DNA from: Deltaproteobacteria bacterium
GTDB taxonomy: Bacteria; Desulfobacterota; Desulfobulbia; Desulfobulbales; Desulfurivibrionaceae
Direction of reading: 5' to 3'
Length of the DNA stretch: 64,000 nucleotides
Assembly (NCBI GenBank): GCA_021847425.1
Contig: JAJZRF010000003.1
Span: 1-64,000, forward strand
Shown one piece after another: positions 16,844-25,786 of the stretch; the stretch's first letter is position 1, and each line of letters begins with the position of its first letter. The position numbers and the translations under genes are program-made. Under the pieces are notes generated by a model. It saw only the letters and a list, made by a program, of their open reading frames with translations. It ran no database searches and had not been told where the DNA came from.

Positions 16844-19114
16844 TCACCCTTGTTTCAACGCTTGCCTACCAATTATAGCCTGCCCCAGGGAAATACAACC
16901 ATCATTGCAGGGCAGCTCTTTATGAACCACCACTTGGAACCCGGCCCGTCCCAGAACGCCAACCAGCCCCTCCAGAAGCAGCCTGTTCTGAAAAACGCCG
17001 CCGCTCAAGGCCACGGTATTGATGTTTTCCCTCTGTCGCGCCTCCTCGGCCACCCGGGTAAAAACCGCAACCAACCCGGCATGGAACCTGCGGCTGATTT
17101 CGCTGCGCGCCATGCCACCCTGCACGGCTTTGGCCACCGCCCGGATCAAGGAACGCACCGAGATTTTCAGCATATCATCTTCTGGATAAACCTCGCAGGG
17201 AAATACCTCCTGGCCAAGCCTGCCTGCTGTCTGCATCAGCTCGATGGCGGCCTGTCCCTCGTACTGGATGATCTGCCTGCCCCCGCTCATGGCGGCCACC
17301 GCATCAAAGAGCCGGCCGCAGCTGCTGGTCAGGGGGGAATTCACCTTTTTTTCCACCATGGTCAGGATCGGGCCGCACTCAAGGGCTGCCATAAAGGGCA
17401 GGTCGGGCAGCTCCGCACCATAGGCGGCATGGAGGTAACTCAGCGCGGTTCGCCAAGGGGCCTGCACCGCGGCATCACCGCCCGGCAGGGGCAAGGCTTC
17501 GAGAGCGGAAAACCGCTGGTAGCCCTTGGCATCTCCCAGCAGAACCTCGCCGCCCCAGATGGTCTGGTCCGTCCCGTACCCCGCCCCATCGAGAATAATG
17601 CCGATGGCCGGGCCTTCCTGGCGGTTCTCGGCCAGACAGGCCGCTAGATGGGCATGGTGGTGTTGCACGGCCAGGGTGGGCACATTCTGCTTCTGAGCCC
17701 AGCGGCTTGAGAGATACTGGGGGTGCAGGTCATGCACGATCAGGCCCGGGCTGATTTCAAAAAGAGTTTCCAGCTGGCTAATGCTTTGCTGAAAAACCCG
17801 GTACGCTTCCAGATTTTTCAGATCCCCGATGTGCTGACTGCAAAAAGCCTGGTCTCCTTTGAGCAGACAGACGGTGTTCTTGAGTTCTGCTCCCACCCCG
17901 AGAACCATCCCCCCGGTTTCCGCAAGCCCGATGGGCTTCGGGGCAAAGCCCCGGCTGCGCCGGATCTTCCGGATCATTCCCCCCTGGAAGGCGACCACCG
18001 AATCATCGCAGGGCAGGTGAATGCCACGGTCATGCAGAAGAAAACAGTCGGCAATTCCGGCCAGGCGCTGCACAGCCTCGTTGTTTTCAATGCAGATCGG
18101 CTCTTCGCTGCGGTTCCCGCTGGTCATGACCAAGGCCCGCACTCCTCCCTGAAGCAAGAGATAGTGCAGCGGCGCATAGGGCAGCATGAGGCCGAATTGG
18201 TCGTATCCCGGCGCGACCTCTTCCGCCAACCCATGCCCCGCTTTTTTTGTGGCCAGGGCAATGGGCCGCTCCTGACTTGCAAGAGCCTCCTCCTTGGCAT
18301 CCGTGGCCTCCAAGCAACAGATCCTCCGGGCCGCAGACAGATCCGGAACCATCACCGCCAGAGGCTTGGCCTCCCGCCCCTTTCTCTGCCGCAGACGCTG
18401 TATTGCCTGACCATTGGTCGCGTCCACCGCCAGATGAAAGCCGCCCACCCCCTTGACCGCCACGATCTCCCCTGCCGCCAACCGCCGGACTGCCTGGCTG
18501 AGCGCCTCGTCCCGCTCAGCCACCTGACGCCCTTCCGCCCCGACAAGGCTAAGCCGCGGGCCGCAGTCGGGGCAGCAGTTGGGCTGGGCATGAAAACGCC
18601 GGTTGCCCGGATCATCGTATTCCCGCTGGCAGGGGCCGCACATGGCAAACCCGCGCATGGTCGTATGGCGCCGGTCATAGGGGATGCGCTGCACAATGGT
18701 ATAGCGGGGGCCGCAGTTGGTGCAGTTGATGAAGGGATAGCGGAACCTCCGGTCAGCCGGGTCGAAAAACTCGGCCAGACAGGCCTCGCACACGGCGACA
18801 TCGGGCGAGATCAAGGTGGAGACCGGGCCGGAAACCGTTGAGTGGCGAAGGACAAATTCGCCATCATGAAGCAAAGGAATAGGGCGGGAAATGATCTCGC
18901 CGACCTGGGCCAAGGGGGGCGCCTCCCCCCGCAGGGCAACAAGAAAATCCCGCAGCTGCGCGACCTGCCCCTCGGCCTCGATGGCAACCCCCTCCGGGGT
19001 ATTGACCACAAAGCCGGTCAGGGCGCGCGCCAAGGCCAGCCGGAAGACAAAGGGCCGGAAGCCGACGCCCTGGACAATGCCGCTGACTGATATCTTCCAG
19101 CGCTCGCTTGGCAT
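16844..19114 (-). CDS. hypF: Carbamoyltransferase HypF
   Basis: 756 residues. HypF uses carbamoyl phosphate and ATP to carbamoylate the terminal Cys of HypE. Domains in order: acylphosphatase (GIVQGVGFRPFVFRLA, residues about 8-95), two zinc-finger-like motifs (CEACLAEF, CTNCGPRY, CGPCQREY, CPDCGPRL, about 110-190), a YrdC-like domain (AVKGVGGFHLAVDA) and a Kae1-like carbamoyltransferase domain (HHHAHLAACLAEN, ILDGAGYG, LSGGVFQNRLLLEGL). Length and all motifs are standard. It is separated from hypB by a structured repeat. Confidence 0.97.
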   Translation of the reverse strand: MPSERWKISVSGIVQGVGFRPFVFRLALARALTGFVVNTPEGVAIEAEGQVAQLRDFLVALRGEAPPLAQVGEIISRPIPLLHDGEFVLRHSTVSGPVSTLISPDVAVCEACLAEFFDPADRRFRYPFINCTNCGPRYTIVQRIPYDRRHTTMRGFAMCGPCQREYDDPGNRRFHAQPNCCPDCGPRLSLVGAEGRQVAERDEALSQAVRRLAAGEIVAVKGVGGFHLAVDATNGQAIQRLRQRKGREAKPLAVMVPDLSAARRICCLEATDAKEEALASQERPIALATKKAGHGLAEEVAPGYDQFGLMLPYAPLHYLLLQGGVRALVMTSGNRSEEPICIENNEAVQRLAGIADCFLLHDRGIHLPCDDSVVAFQGGMIRKIRRSRGFAPKPIGLAETGGMVLGVGAELKNTVCLLKGDQAFCSQHIGDLKNLEAYRVFQQSISQLETLFEISPGLIVHDLHPQYLSSRWAQKQNVPTLAVQHHHAHLAACLAENRQEGPAIGIILDGAGYGTDQTIWGGEVLLGDAKGYQRFSALEALPLPGGDAAVQAPWRTALSYLHAAYGAELPDLPFMAALECGPILTMVEKKVNSPLTSSCGRLFDAVAAMSGGRQIIQYEGQAAIELMQTAGRLGQEVFPCEVYPEDDMLKISVRSLIRAVAKAVQGGMARSEISRRFHAGLVAVFTRVAEEARQRENINTVALSGGVFQNRLLLEGLVGVLGRAGFQVVVHKELPCNDGCISLGQAIIGRQALKQG

Positions 19115-19143
19115 AAATCCTTATCCGCCTAACATCAGGAAAA

Positions 19144-19255
19144 CGATCACAGGGTGGCGCAGATGCACGAAAGAGGCCCGTCCGCCATACACCAGGTATG
19201 CGGGCAGGCCGATGACCGCAGCGCAGCGGCGAAGCAGATGGCCGCTCTGTGATCG
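19144..19255 (-). repeat. Structured intergenic element, family 1, copy A (hypB-hypF)
   Basis: Minus-oriented copy of a four-member family. Outer stem CGATCACAG (19144-19152) with CTGTGATCG (19247-19255). Core strings on the minus strand: GTCATCGGCC (19216-19207) and CCTCTTTCGTGCATCTG (19176-19160). The inner hairpin contains CATAC-CTG-GTGTATG. It begins 2 bp after the hypB stop codon. The outer stem sequence is unlike the other copies, but pairing is kept. Confidence 0.8.
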
Positions 19256-19256
19256 C

Positions 19257-20021
19257 TTAGAACTGCCGACGCAGCCATGCCAGCCAGCCGGACATGCCCT
19301 CGCCGGTTCGGGCGGAGATTTCAAAAAATTCCAGCCGGTGGTTCACCCGCAGTCCATATTCCCGGCAGCGGGCCACATCAAAATCGACATGGGGAAGAAG
19401 ATCGGTCTTGTTGATCAGACAAAGACTGGCCGCATCGAACATGGCCGGATACTTGAGGGGCTTGTCCTCCCCTTCGGTGACGCTGATGATCACCACCTTG
19501 GCCGCCTCGCCCAGATCAAACATGGCCGGGCAGACCAGATTGCCGACATTTTCAATAAAAAGCAGGGAATTTCCCGCCGGATTCAGCTGATGCAAGGCCC
19601 GATGCACCATATCCGCGTCAAGATGGCAACCGGCGCCGGTGTTCACCTGGACCACGTCCACCCCGGTGGCATCGATCCGTTCGGCATCGAGCATGGTCTG
19701 CTGGTCCCCTTCGATGACTGCCATGGGAATCTCCTGGTGCAGCTCCCTGATGGTCCGCTCCAGGATGGTGGTTTTCCCCGAGCCGGGAGAGCTGACCAGA
19801 TTGAGGGCCACAATCCGCCTTTCCCTGAAAAAATCCCGATTATGCGCGGCAATCCCGTCGTTTTTCCCGAGCACCGCTTCCCGCACCTCCACAACGCGGC
19901 CCTGGGCTTGATGCGAATGGTGGTGCCCTGCCACGCCATGGCCGGACATACCCTCCTGACGACCAGGCCTCGTGATGGTTACGCTGTTCTCCGGCTGACT
20001 GCAGCCGCAGGAATCACACAT
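19257..20021 (-). CDS. hypB: Nickel-inserting GTPase HypB
   Basis: 254 residues. A SIMIBI GTPase that, with HypA, inserts nickel into the hydrogenase large subunit. The N-terminus MCDSCGC is the high-affinity CxxCGC nickel site, followed by a short His-rich stretch (GHHHSH). The GTPase motifs are SSPGSGKT (P-loop), the ENVGNLVCP switch and INKTDLLPH (NKxD). Length is normal. It lies 19 bp after hypA. Confidence 0.97.
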   Translation of the reverse strand: MCDSCGCSQPENSVTITRPGRQEGMSGHGVAGHHHSHQAQGRVVEVREAVLGKNDGIAAHNRDFFRERRIVALNLVSSPGSGKTTILERTIRELHQEIPMAVIEGDQQTMLDAERIDATGVDVVQVNTGAGCHLDADMVHRALHQLNPAGNSLLFIENVGNLVCPAMFDLGEAAKVVIISVTEGEDKPLKYPAMFDAASLCLINKTDLLPHVDFDVARCREYGLRVNHRLEFFEISARTGEGMSGWLAWLRRQF

Positions 20022-20040
20022 GCTTCACCTATTCTTCGCC

Positions 20041-20385
20041 TTATTCATCAATGGTGAGGGAGACAACCTTCAACTCCCTGCCCTGCACGGTCTCCACCGC
20101 ATAGCCGCCGCATTGCGGACACTGGCCGAGCAGGGAATCAGACGCAAAGGAATGACCGCAGCCCCGACAGCGGCCGCAACCTTCGATCTCGCGCACCTCA
20201 AGGCGGGCGCCTTCAGCCGGGGTGTTGCGGGCAGCGGCGTCAAAACAGAAGGCCAGCGCCTCGACCATCACCCCGGAAAGCTTGCCGGCCTCAAGTTCGA
20301 CCGAGGTAATCCTCTGGCCCCCGGCGGCTTGCGCCTTTGCCAAAACAAGTTCGACGATGTTTAAAGCCAGAGACATCTCATGCAT
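20041..20385 (-). CDS. hypA: Nickel metallochaperone HypA
   Basis: 114 residues from the ATG at 20385, giving the canonical start MHEMSLALNIVE with the nickel-ligating His2; the frame is open five codons earlier. The zinc site is formed by CGRC/CGHSF and CPQCGG. HypA delivers nickel with HypB. It is the first gene of the hypABFCDE cluster and follows a terminator after the sensor kinase gene, so it may have its own promoter. Confidence 0.95.
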   Translation of the reverse strand: MHEMSLALNIVELVLAKAQAAGGQRITSVELEAGKLSGVMVEALAFCFDAAARNTPAEGARLEVREIEGCGRCRGCGHSFASDSLLGQCPQCGGYAVETVQGRELKVVSLTIDE

Positions 20386-20400
20386 TGCTTCATGATACAC

Positions 20401-20440
20401 AAAAACGCGGCCTTGTTCCAGACAAGAGCAGGCCGCCGTT
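20401..20440 (-). terminator. Terminator after the DUF3365 kinase gene
   Basis: On the minus strand a GC-rich hairpin (arms GCGGCCTGCTCTTG and CAAGGCCGC) is followed by GTTTTTG. On the plus strand the same hairpin is followed by six T, so it may work both ways. Confidence 0.65.
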
Positions 20441-20450
20441 TTTTCCCGGC

Positions 20451-22487
20451 TTATTCCGTACAGGCAAGCTGCTGAAAATCATCAACCGCAGGGCCTTGCA
20501 CCGGCAGGGTGACGATAAACCGCGCGCCCATGCCCGGAGAACTTTCCGCGATGATAGTCCCGCCATGCCGCTCGACAATTCGCTTGCACACCGCCAGACC
20601 GATACCGGCCCCCTCGTGCCGGCTCCGGCCATGCAACCGCTGGAAAAGGCCGAATATCCTGTCGGCGAACTCCGCGGCAAATCCAATGCCATTGTCCTCC
20701 ACCGTAATGCGGCAGGACTCCGTCGCCTCATCGGCATCCGAACCGGCGATGATCCGGCTGGACACCAGAACGCAGGGGGGGACCTCCGGTTGCCGGTATT
20801 TAAGGGCGTTGGCAATGAGATTCTGCAAGAGCTGCCGGATCTGGAGAGGATCCGCCTTGATCCGGCAGAGGGTGTCAACCTTGACCTGCCCTCCGGTTTC
20901 TGCGATCCGCACCTCCAGATCGGCGATTACCTGCAGCACGATCTGCTCCAGATCAACCTCCTTGAACGGCTGGCCTTTGGCGGAAACCCGCGAATAGGCG
21001 AGAACCCCGGAAATAAGTTCCTGCATCCGCGCGGCCGCGGTTTCAATGCGCCGAATATACTCCAGCCCCTGTTCGGGAATATTTTCCCCGTAACGGGCCC
21101 GCAGTTTCTCGCTGAAGGCCTGGACAAGCACCAGCGGCTCCCGCAGGTCATGGGAGGCCATGGAGGCAAAATCCTGCAGATCCCTGTTGCTGCGGGCAAG
21201 CTCCACGGCAAACTTGTTGAGGGCTTTCTCACTCCACTTGCTGCCGGTGATATCACGATTGCTCGCCCTGCTGCCCAGAAACTCGCCGGACTGTCCGTAC
21301 ACGGGCTGGCAGGTGTGGCCTATCCACCGTTCCTGCCCGTTTTTGGTAATGATCCGGAATTCCAACATACACACCCCGCGCTCCGACACGACATGCCTGA
21401 AATGATTTTCAAGCTGCGCCTTGTGATCCGGATGGGTGATTTCCACGAGGAGCCCGGCGTTTGCCTTGAACTCCTCCGGGCTGTAGCCGGTGATCCGCTC
21501 CGCCGAAGGCGAGACATACAGAAAATTACCCGCCGGATCCTTCCAGTATTCCCAGTCGCAGGTGAAGTCCGCAACGGTCCGGAACTTTTCCTCGCTGAGC
21601 AGAATCTCGGCCTCGGCTTTTTTCCGCTCGGCAACCTCCTTGAGCAAGGCGGCGTTGGCATCCTCCAGCTCCTTGCTTTTCCGGGCAAGATGGTCACGGG
21701 AACGCTGCAACGCCTCCTGCGCCGTGTCCCGCTCCAAAATCCGCCGCCGCAGGAGGGCGCCGCCGAGAAGCATCCCGACCACCCCGATGAACCAAACCAG
21801 CCCGGTGCTGAGAAGATTGGCGAGAATCTGCTTTTTCTGCAGCGCCAGTGCTCCAACCATTGGCAGACTGATACTGATTCCCCCGCGGATATCTCCTTCC
21901 TTATACCCTTGATGGCCGTGGCAATAGAGACAATCCCGCGTAACCATTATCGCCTGAATCAGCCGCAGATGGGGCACTCCCCCAATCTGGGTAAATTCGA
22001 TCTTCTCCGTCATTCTGGACCGGGAAAAATCCTCAAGGGCCCGCCGCTCCCACGCATCCGGGCCATTCTCCGGGCGCAGCGGGTTGAGGCTTGTCATCCT
22101 GGAAACCACCCCATAGTTACTTGAAAAATCTTCTCCCACCAGCCGCATCATGTAGGCAGGACTCATCAGGGTAAGCACTCTGCCCGAGGGCGTGACCAGA
22201 TCCCGCTCGGGAATCTGCGCCAGGTAGGGACTGGCCGGACTCCGCGCATCGACAGGCACATACACCCCGCCATGGGAAACCCCCCAGGTGCGCAGGGCAA
22301 GATCCTTGTTGCAGTAGGCCCGGATCTCGCTGATCGCTATTTCCTTGGTGATCTGCCGGATGCCGCTTGTGGCGTGAAAGGAAAGCCCGGAAATGAACAG
22401 GGTCCAGACCCCGACCAGGATCCAGGTAAACTGTTGGACCGGCACGGGCATAAGTTTTGAAATATACGGCTTTGCGGGATCGTTCAC
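20451..22487 (-). CDS. DUF3365 (haem-binding) PAS sensor histidine kinase
   Basis: 678 residues, GTG start at 22487. One N-terminal membrane helix (about 21-38), a periplasmic DUF3365/Tll0287-like domain (about 45-215) containing CLYCH at 186-190 (a c-type haem motif) and the family ending GGISISLPM. A second membrane helix (about 224-246), a coiled coil, a PAS domain (about 297-415), HisKA with SHDLREPL (His446) and an ATPase domain (NALKYRQPE, DNGIGF, GAGIGLAV) follow. It lies 152 bp after a NarL-type regulator inside the hydrogenase locus. Sensing of periplasmic redox state or a small ligand through haem is inferred. Confidence 0.92.
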   Translation of the reverse strand: MNDPAKPYISKLMPVPVQQFTWILVGVWTLFISGLSFHATSGIRQITKEIAISEIRAYCNKDLALRTWGVSHGGVYVPVDARSPASPYLAQIPERDLVTPSGRVLTLMSPAYMMRLVGEDFSSNYGVVSRMTSLNPLRPENGPDAWERRALEDFSRSRMTEKIEFTQIGGVPHLRLIQAIMVTRDCLYCHGHQGYKEGDIRGGISISLPMVGALALQKKQILANLLSTGLVWFIGVVGMLLGGALLRRRILERDTAQEALQRSRDHLARKSKELEDANAALLKEVAERKKAEAEILLSEEKFRTVADFTCDWEYWKDPAGNFLYVSPSAERITGYSPEEFKANAGLLVEITHPDHKAQLENHFRHVVSERGVCMLEFRIITKNGQERWIGHTCQPVYGQSGEFLGSRASNRDITGSKWSEKALNKFAVELARSNRDLQDFASMASHDLREPLVLVQAFSEKLRARYGENIPEQGLEYIRRIETAAARMQELISGVLAYSRVSAKGQPFKEVDLEQIVLQVIADLEVRIAETGGQVKVDTLCRIKADPLQIRQLLQNLIANALKYRQPEVPPCVLVSSRIIAGSDADEATESCRITVEDNGIGFAAEFADRIFGLFQRLHGRSRHEGAGIGLAVCKRIVERHGGTIIAESSPGMGARFIVTLPVQGPAVDDFQQLACTE

Positions 22488-22639
22488 ATATCCACCAAAA
22501 ATTTAGGAACCCTCACGAAATATTCATTCGTATGATCATTCCGTCATGGCTCCTTCGCCGCTATTGCCCAGGCAAAGGATACGATTATTCGCTACAGCGG
22601 CTTCCGGGAAGCCTTTGACGGGGAGTGCGAAGGGCCCGT

Positions 22640-23314
22640 TTAGGAATCAGGCCAGAGGTCGGGATCGGCCACGCCGATCTTCATGGCAAACTTCAGCATG
22701 GCCAGCGGCTCGCTCATCCCAAGTTTTTTACTGATATTGGAGCGGTGCTTTTCCACGGTTTTTGGACTGAGACACAAGAGCTCGGCGATGGATTTGGTGG
22801 GATTGCCCTCGATAATCAGCCTGAATATCTGCTGTTCCCGGCAGGACAACAGATCGTATTTGCTCGACTCGGCGGATTTTCGCTCCTCATTGTTGAGGTA
22901 CCTGCGGATGAGTTCGGAATTTATCTCCCTGCTCAGAAAATATTTCCCCTTGGCTGCCATCCGCACCGCCTCAAGAATCTCGGACCAAGGTGCGGTTTTT
23001 AAAACATAGCCATGGGCTCCGGCGGACAGAGCCTGATGCACATAGGTCTCGCGGGCGAACATCGACAGAATCACGACGGCCGTGCCAGGGGAATCGTTTC
23101 TCACCAACGGGATACATTCAAGGCCGCTGACCATGGGCATGGCTATATCAAGGATTGCCACATCCGGCTGCAATCTCCGGATCTCCTTGACAGCGACCTC
23201 GCCGTCCTTCGCCTCGCCGACCAGCGCAAGACTGTTGCTTTTGGCAAGCATCTGCCGCAGCCCTTCCCTGACGATGGAATGATCATCCGCCACAAAAACC
23301 GCGATCTTCGCCAT
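22640..23314 (-). CDS. NarL/FixJ-family response regulator
   Basis: 224 residues. Receiver domain with DD after the first strand, phospho-acceptor Asp in AILDIAMPMVSG, and Lys in LKTAPW. The C-terminal LuxR-type HTH (about 155-215) is seen in LSCREQQIFRLIIEG and SPKTVEKHRSNISKKLG. It is upstream of, and co-directional with, the DUF3365 kinase and likely its partner. Both lie between hybD and hypA, so the hydrogenase genes are obvious candidate targets (inference). Confidence 0.94.
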   Translation of the reverse strand: MAKIAVFVADDHSIVREGLRQMLAKSNSLALVGEAKDGEVAVKEIRRLQPDVAILDIAMPMVSGLECIPLVRNDSPGTAVVILSMFARETYVHQALSAGAHGYVLKTAPWSEILEAVRMAAKGKYFLSREINSELIRRYLNNEERKSAESSKYDLLSCREQQIFRLIIEGNPTKSIAELLCLSPKTVEKHRSNISKKLGMSEPLAMLKFAMKIGVADPDLWPDS

Positions 23315-23375
23315 CCTTTCTCCTTGGAGAAAAACCAGCCGCGCCCATACCCCGGACCGGACAACGCCTCATTGC

Positions 23376-23432
23376 CTGCTCCGGCGGTGCCGCCTTCGGA
23401 GCAGACAAAGTATTTTATAGAATACTATTTGT
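23376..23432. other. Tandem hairpins between hybD and the NarL regulator
   Basis: CTGCTCCG (23376-23383) pairs with CGGAGCAG (23397-23404), enclosing a smaller GCGG/CCGC stem. Directly beside it lies an AT-rich inverted repeat AGTATT (23409-23414)/AATACT (23421-23426). Read on the minus strand they fall in the leader of the regulator gene and after hybD. They could end hyb transcription or hold regulator sites; there is no T-tract. Confidence 0.4.
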
Positions 23433-23501
23433 GGATCAGGATCAAGCTTTTTTCCAGAAACACCGGACGGCAAGATCAGCCTTACGGCCACGGAGAACAG
23501 C

Positions 23502-23990
23502 TCAACAGCTTGCCGCGCCCACCTCGACCCCGAGCAGGCCCAGCTCTTGCACCACGGCCAGAACCACCTGCCCGACTGCCCCGCTAACCTCGCGGGACAG
23601 CCCGATACCGGTGGACAGATCGAGGGGAACAATACCGAAGAGGGTGATGGCAGGGGGCAGGCAATCCTGCATGGCGGCAACGGCCAGCAGCTCGGAAAGC
23701 CCGATTTGGTGGGGGGAAATTTTCTGCCGGAAATAGGCGGGAGGATCGAGCAGTTTTTCAATGAGTACCGAACCGGGAGGCTGCGTCGAGACAATGGCAT
23801 CCACAATGAACAGATGGCTTTTATCATCGAGATATCCCAGGAGGTCAAGCCCCATGGTGCCGCCGTCGATCAGCTCCACCTGAGGAGGAAAAACATAGCT
23901 TCGCTGGAGCTGTTCCACCACGCGCACTCCCGCTCCCTCATCGCTGAGCAGAACGTTTCCCACGCCAAGCACCAAAATATTCGCCAACAT
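23502..23990 (-). CDS. hybD: Hydrogenase maturation protease (HybD/HyaD family)
   Basis: 162 residues from the ATG at 23990, which has AAGGAGG upstream; the frame runs further but only through the intergenic hairpin and hybC end. The endopeptidase removes the C-terminal tail of the large subunit after nickel insertion. Seen: LVLGVGNVLLSDEGAGVRVVE with the nickel-ligating Glu/Asp, DGGTMGLDLL, and VDAIVSTQPPGSV. It follows hybC by 74 bp. Confidence 0.95.
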   Translation of the reverse strand: MLANILVLGVGNVLLSDEGAGVRVVEQLQRSYVFPPQVELIDGGTMGLDLLGYLDDKSHLFIVDAIVSTQPPGSVLIEKLLDPPAYFRQKISPHQIGLSELLAVAAMQDCLPPAITLFGIVPLDLSTGIGLSREVSGAVGQVVLAVVQELGLLGVEVGAASC

Positions 23991-24002
23991 ACGCCTCCTT
24001 AT

Positions 24003-24040
24003 AAAACAGGCCGTCCCGGTAGCCGGGGCGGCCTGTTTTT
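24003..24040 (-). terminator. Palindrome between hybC and hybD
   Basis: On the minus strand ACAGGCCGCCCCGG-CTA-CCGGGACGGCCTGT, a near-perfect stem of 14 bp, followed by TTTTAT. It resembles a terminator, but hybD continues 13 bp later, so it is more likely a partial terminator or mRNA-stabilising structure lowering hybD expression. Confidence 0.65.
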
Positions 24041-24064
24041 CAATAGATATTCCAAGCAGTAATT

Positions 24065-25768
24065 TTACACCATGGTCCTGACCGTGACGATTTCCCGGCT
24101 CTCGGGGTCCAGAAGATGGATGGCGCAGGCAAGGCACGGGTCAAAGGAATGAACCGTCCGCAACACCTCAAGGGGTTTTTCCGGATCAGCCACCGGATTG
24201 CCGACCAGCGAGGCCTCGTAAGGCCCGGGAGCGTCGGCGCTGTTTCTGGGACCCGCGTTCCAGGTGGACGGGACCACGCACTGATAATTCTTGATCTTGC
24301 CGTCTTGGATCACGACCCAGTGGGACAACACCCCCCGCGGCGCTTCGTGGAATCCAACCCCGCGCTGCTCGCCTTTCGGGAACACCGGCTGGTTGAAGGT
24401 CGCGTAATCCCCCTTGCCGATATTGTCCATCAGCGCCTGCCACTGGCCGAGCAGGGAATCGTACAGCACGGCGCACCGCACCGCTCTTGCCGCATGCCGG
24501 CCGATGGTGGAATGGAGGGCGGAAATGCCGACCTTGGTCTTGGCCAGGGAGCTCACCTTTTGCAGAAGGTCGTCGGTGTAGAGCTTGGTCGGACCGTGCC
24601 CTGCGGCGTACATGCACAATACGTTGGCCAACGGCCCGACCTGAGCAGGTTTGCCGTTGAAGGTCGGAGACTTGACCCAGGAATATTTGCCGTTGTCCTG
24701 GAATTCGGTATGCTGCGGAACCGTCTCCTCCTCCCAGGGATGACGATCCCAGTCTCCCTGGTACCAGGAATGTTTGATCCCCTCCTTGACCCCCTGTTTG
24801 AACAAATCATCGTTGAACCCGGTGATCGGCTTGAACGACCCCACGTTGCCATTGGCAATATAGCCTCCGGGAAGAACAAATGTTGTCCCCTTGGTGTCCA
24901 GGGGCATATCCGGCACCGAGAGATAATTGGTCACCCCGGCCCCGTATTTGGTCCAGTCCGCATAAAAAGCGCCTATGGCCGCGACATCGACCATGTAGAC
25001 GTTTTTGATGAAATCCCCGACCTCGTCGATCAGGGTCTTGATGTCGAGAAGACGCTCGATGGTCAGGGTGGACTGGCTGTCCGGGTTGATGGGATTGGCC
25101 ACCCCGCCCACGGCCAGGTTCTGGATATGCGGGGTCTTGCTGCCAAGGATGGCCACCACCTTGTTGATCTTCCGCTGATACTCCAGGGCCTGAAAATAAT
25201 GGGTGGCGGCAAGGAGATTAACATCCGGGGAGAGCTTCATGGCCGGATGCCCCCAGTAGCCGCTGGCAAAAATTCCAAGCTGGCCGCTGCCGACAAACCC
25301 TTTGAACTTTTCCTGTACCGCCTTGATTTCCTGCTCGCTGTTGCGGGGCCAGGGGGAAAGCTGCTGGCCAAGGGTCGAGGCACCCTTGGGACTGCCCTTG
25401 AGGGAGGAGACGATGTCCACCCAATCGAGAGCGGAGAGATGGTAAAAATGGACAATATGGTCAAAAATTCCGTGGGCGGAGATGATCATGTTCCGGATGT
25501 ACTGGGCGTTAAGCGGCACCTCCAGGTTCAGGGCATTTTCCACGGCCCGCACCGAGGCAATGGCATGGACCGTGGTGCAGACCCCGCAGATCCGCTGGGT
25601 AAAAATCCAGGCCTCCCGCGGGTCCCGCCCCTGGAGGATCAGCTCGATCCCGCGCCACATCTGGCCGGAGGACCAGGCCTTGGTCACCCGGCCATTGTCA
25701 ATCTCGCAATCAATCCGGAGATGCCCTTCGATTCTGGTGATGGGATCAACGACGATTCTCTTGGCCAT
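24065..25768 (-). CDS. hybC: [NiFe] hydrogenase large subunit HybC
   Basis: 567 residues. Carries the NiFe active site for H2 oxidation in the periplasm. N-terminal ligands are in RICGVCTTVHA (RxCGxC); C-terminal ligands are in DPCLACAIH (DPCxxCxxH), followed by a 16-residue tail ending TVRTMV that HybD would remove. All four ligand positions are Cys, so it is not a selenoprotein. No signal peptide: export rides on HybO. AAGGAGAG lies before the ATG. A structured repeat separates it from hybB. Confidence 0.97.
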   Translation of the reverse strand: MAKRIVVDPITRIEGHLRIDCEIDNGRVTKAWSSGQMWRGIELILQGRDPREAWIFTQRICGVCTTVHAIASVRAVENALNLEVPLNAQYIRNMIISAHGIFDHIVHFYHLSALDWVDIVSSLKGSPKGASTLGQQLSPWPRNSEQEIKAVQEKFKGFVGSGQLGIFASGYWGHPAMKLSPDVNLLAATHYFQALEYQRKINKVVAILGSKTPHIQNLAVGGVANPINPDSQSTLTIERLLDIKTLIDEVGDFIKNVYMVDVAAIGAFYADWTKYGAGVTNYLSVPDMPLDTKGTTFVLPGGYIANGNVGSFKPITGFNDDLFKQGVKEGIKHSWYQGDWDRHPWEEETVPQHTEFQDNGKYSWVKSPTFNGKPAQVGPLANVLCMYAAGHGPTKLYTDDLLQKVSSLAKTKVGISALHSTIGRHAARAVRCAVLYDSLLGQWQALMDNIGKGDYATFNQPVFPKGEQRGVGFHEAPRGVLSHWVVIQDGKIKNYQCVVPSTWNAGPRNSADAPGPYEASLVGNPVADPEKPLEVLRTVHSFDPCLACAIHLLDPESREIVTVRTMV

Positions 25769-25786
25769 GCACTCTCTCCTTCAAGT

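Noticed and set aside
24065-25768. HybC as a [NiFeSe] selenoprotein
   Set aside because: The DPCLACAIH motif is coded by Cys codons; no in-frame UGA or SECIS-like element was seen.
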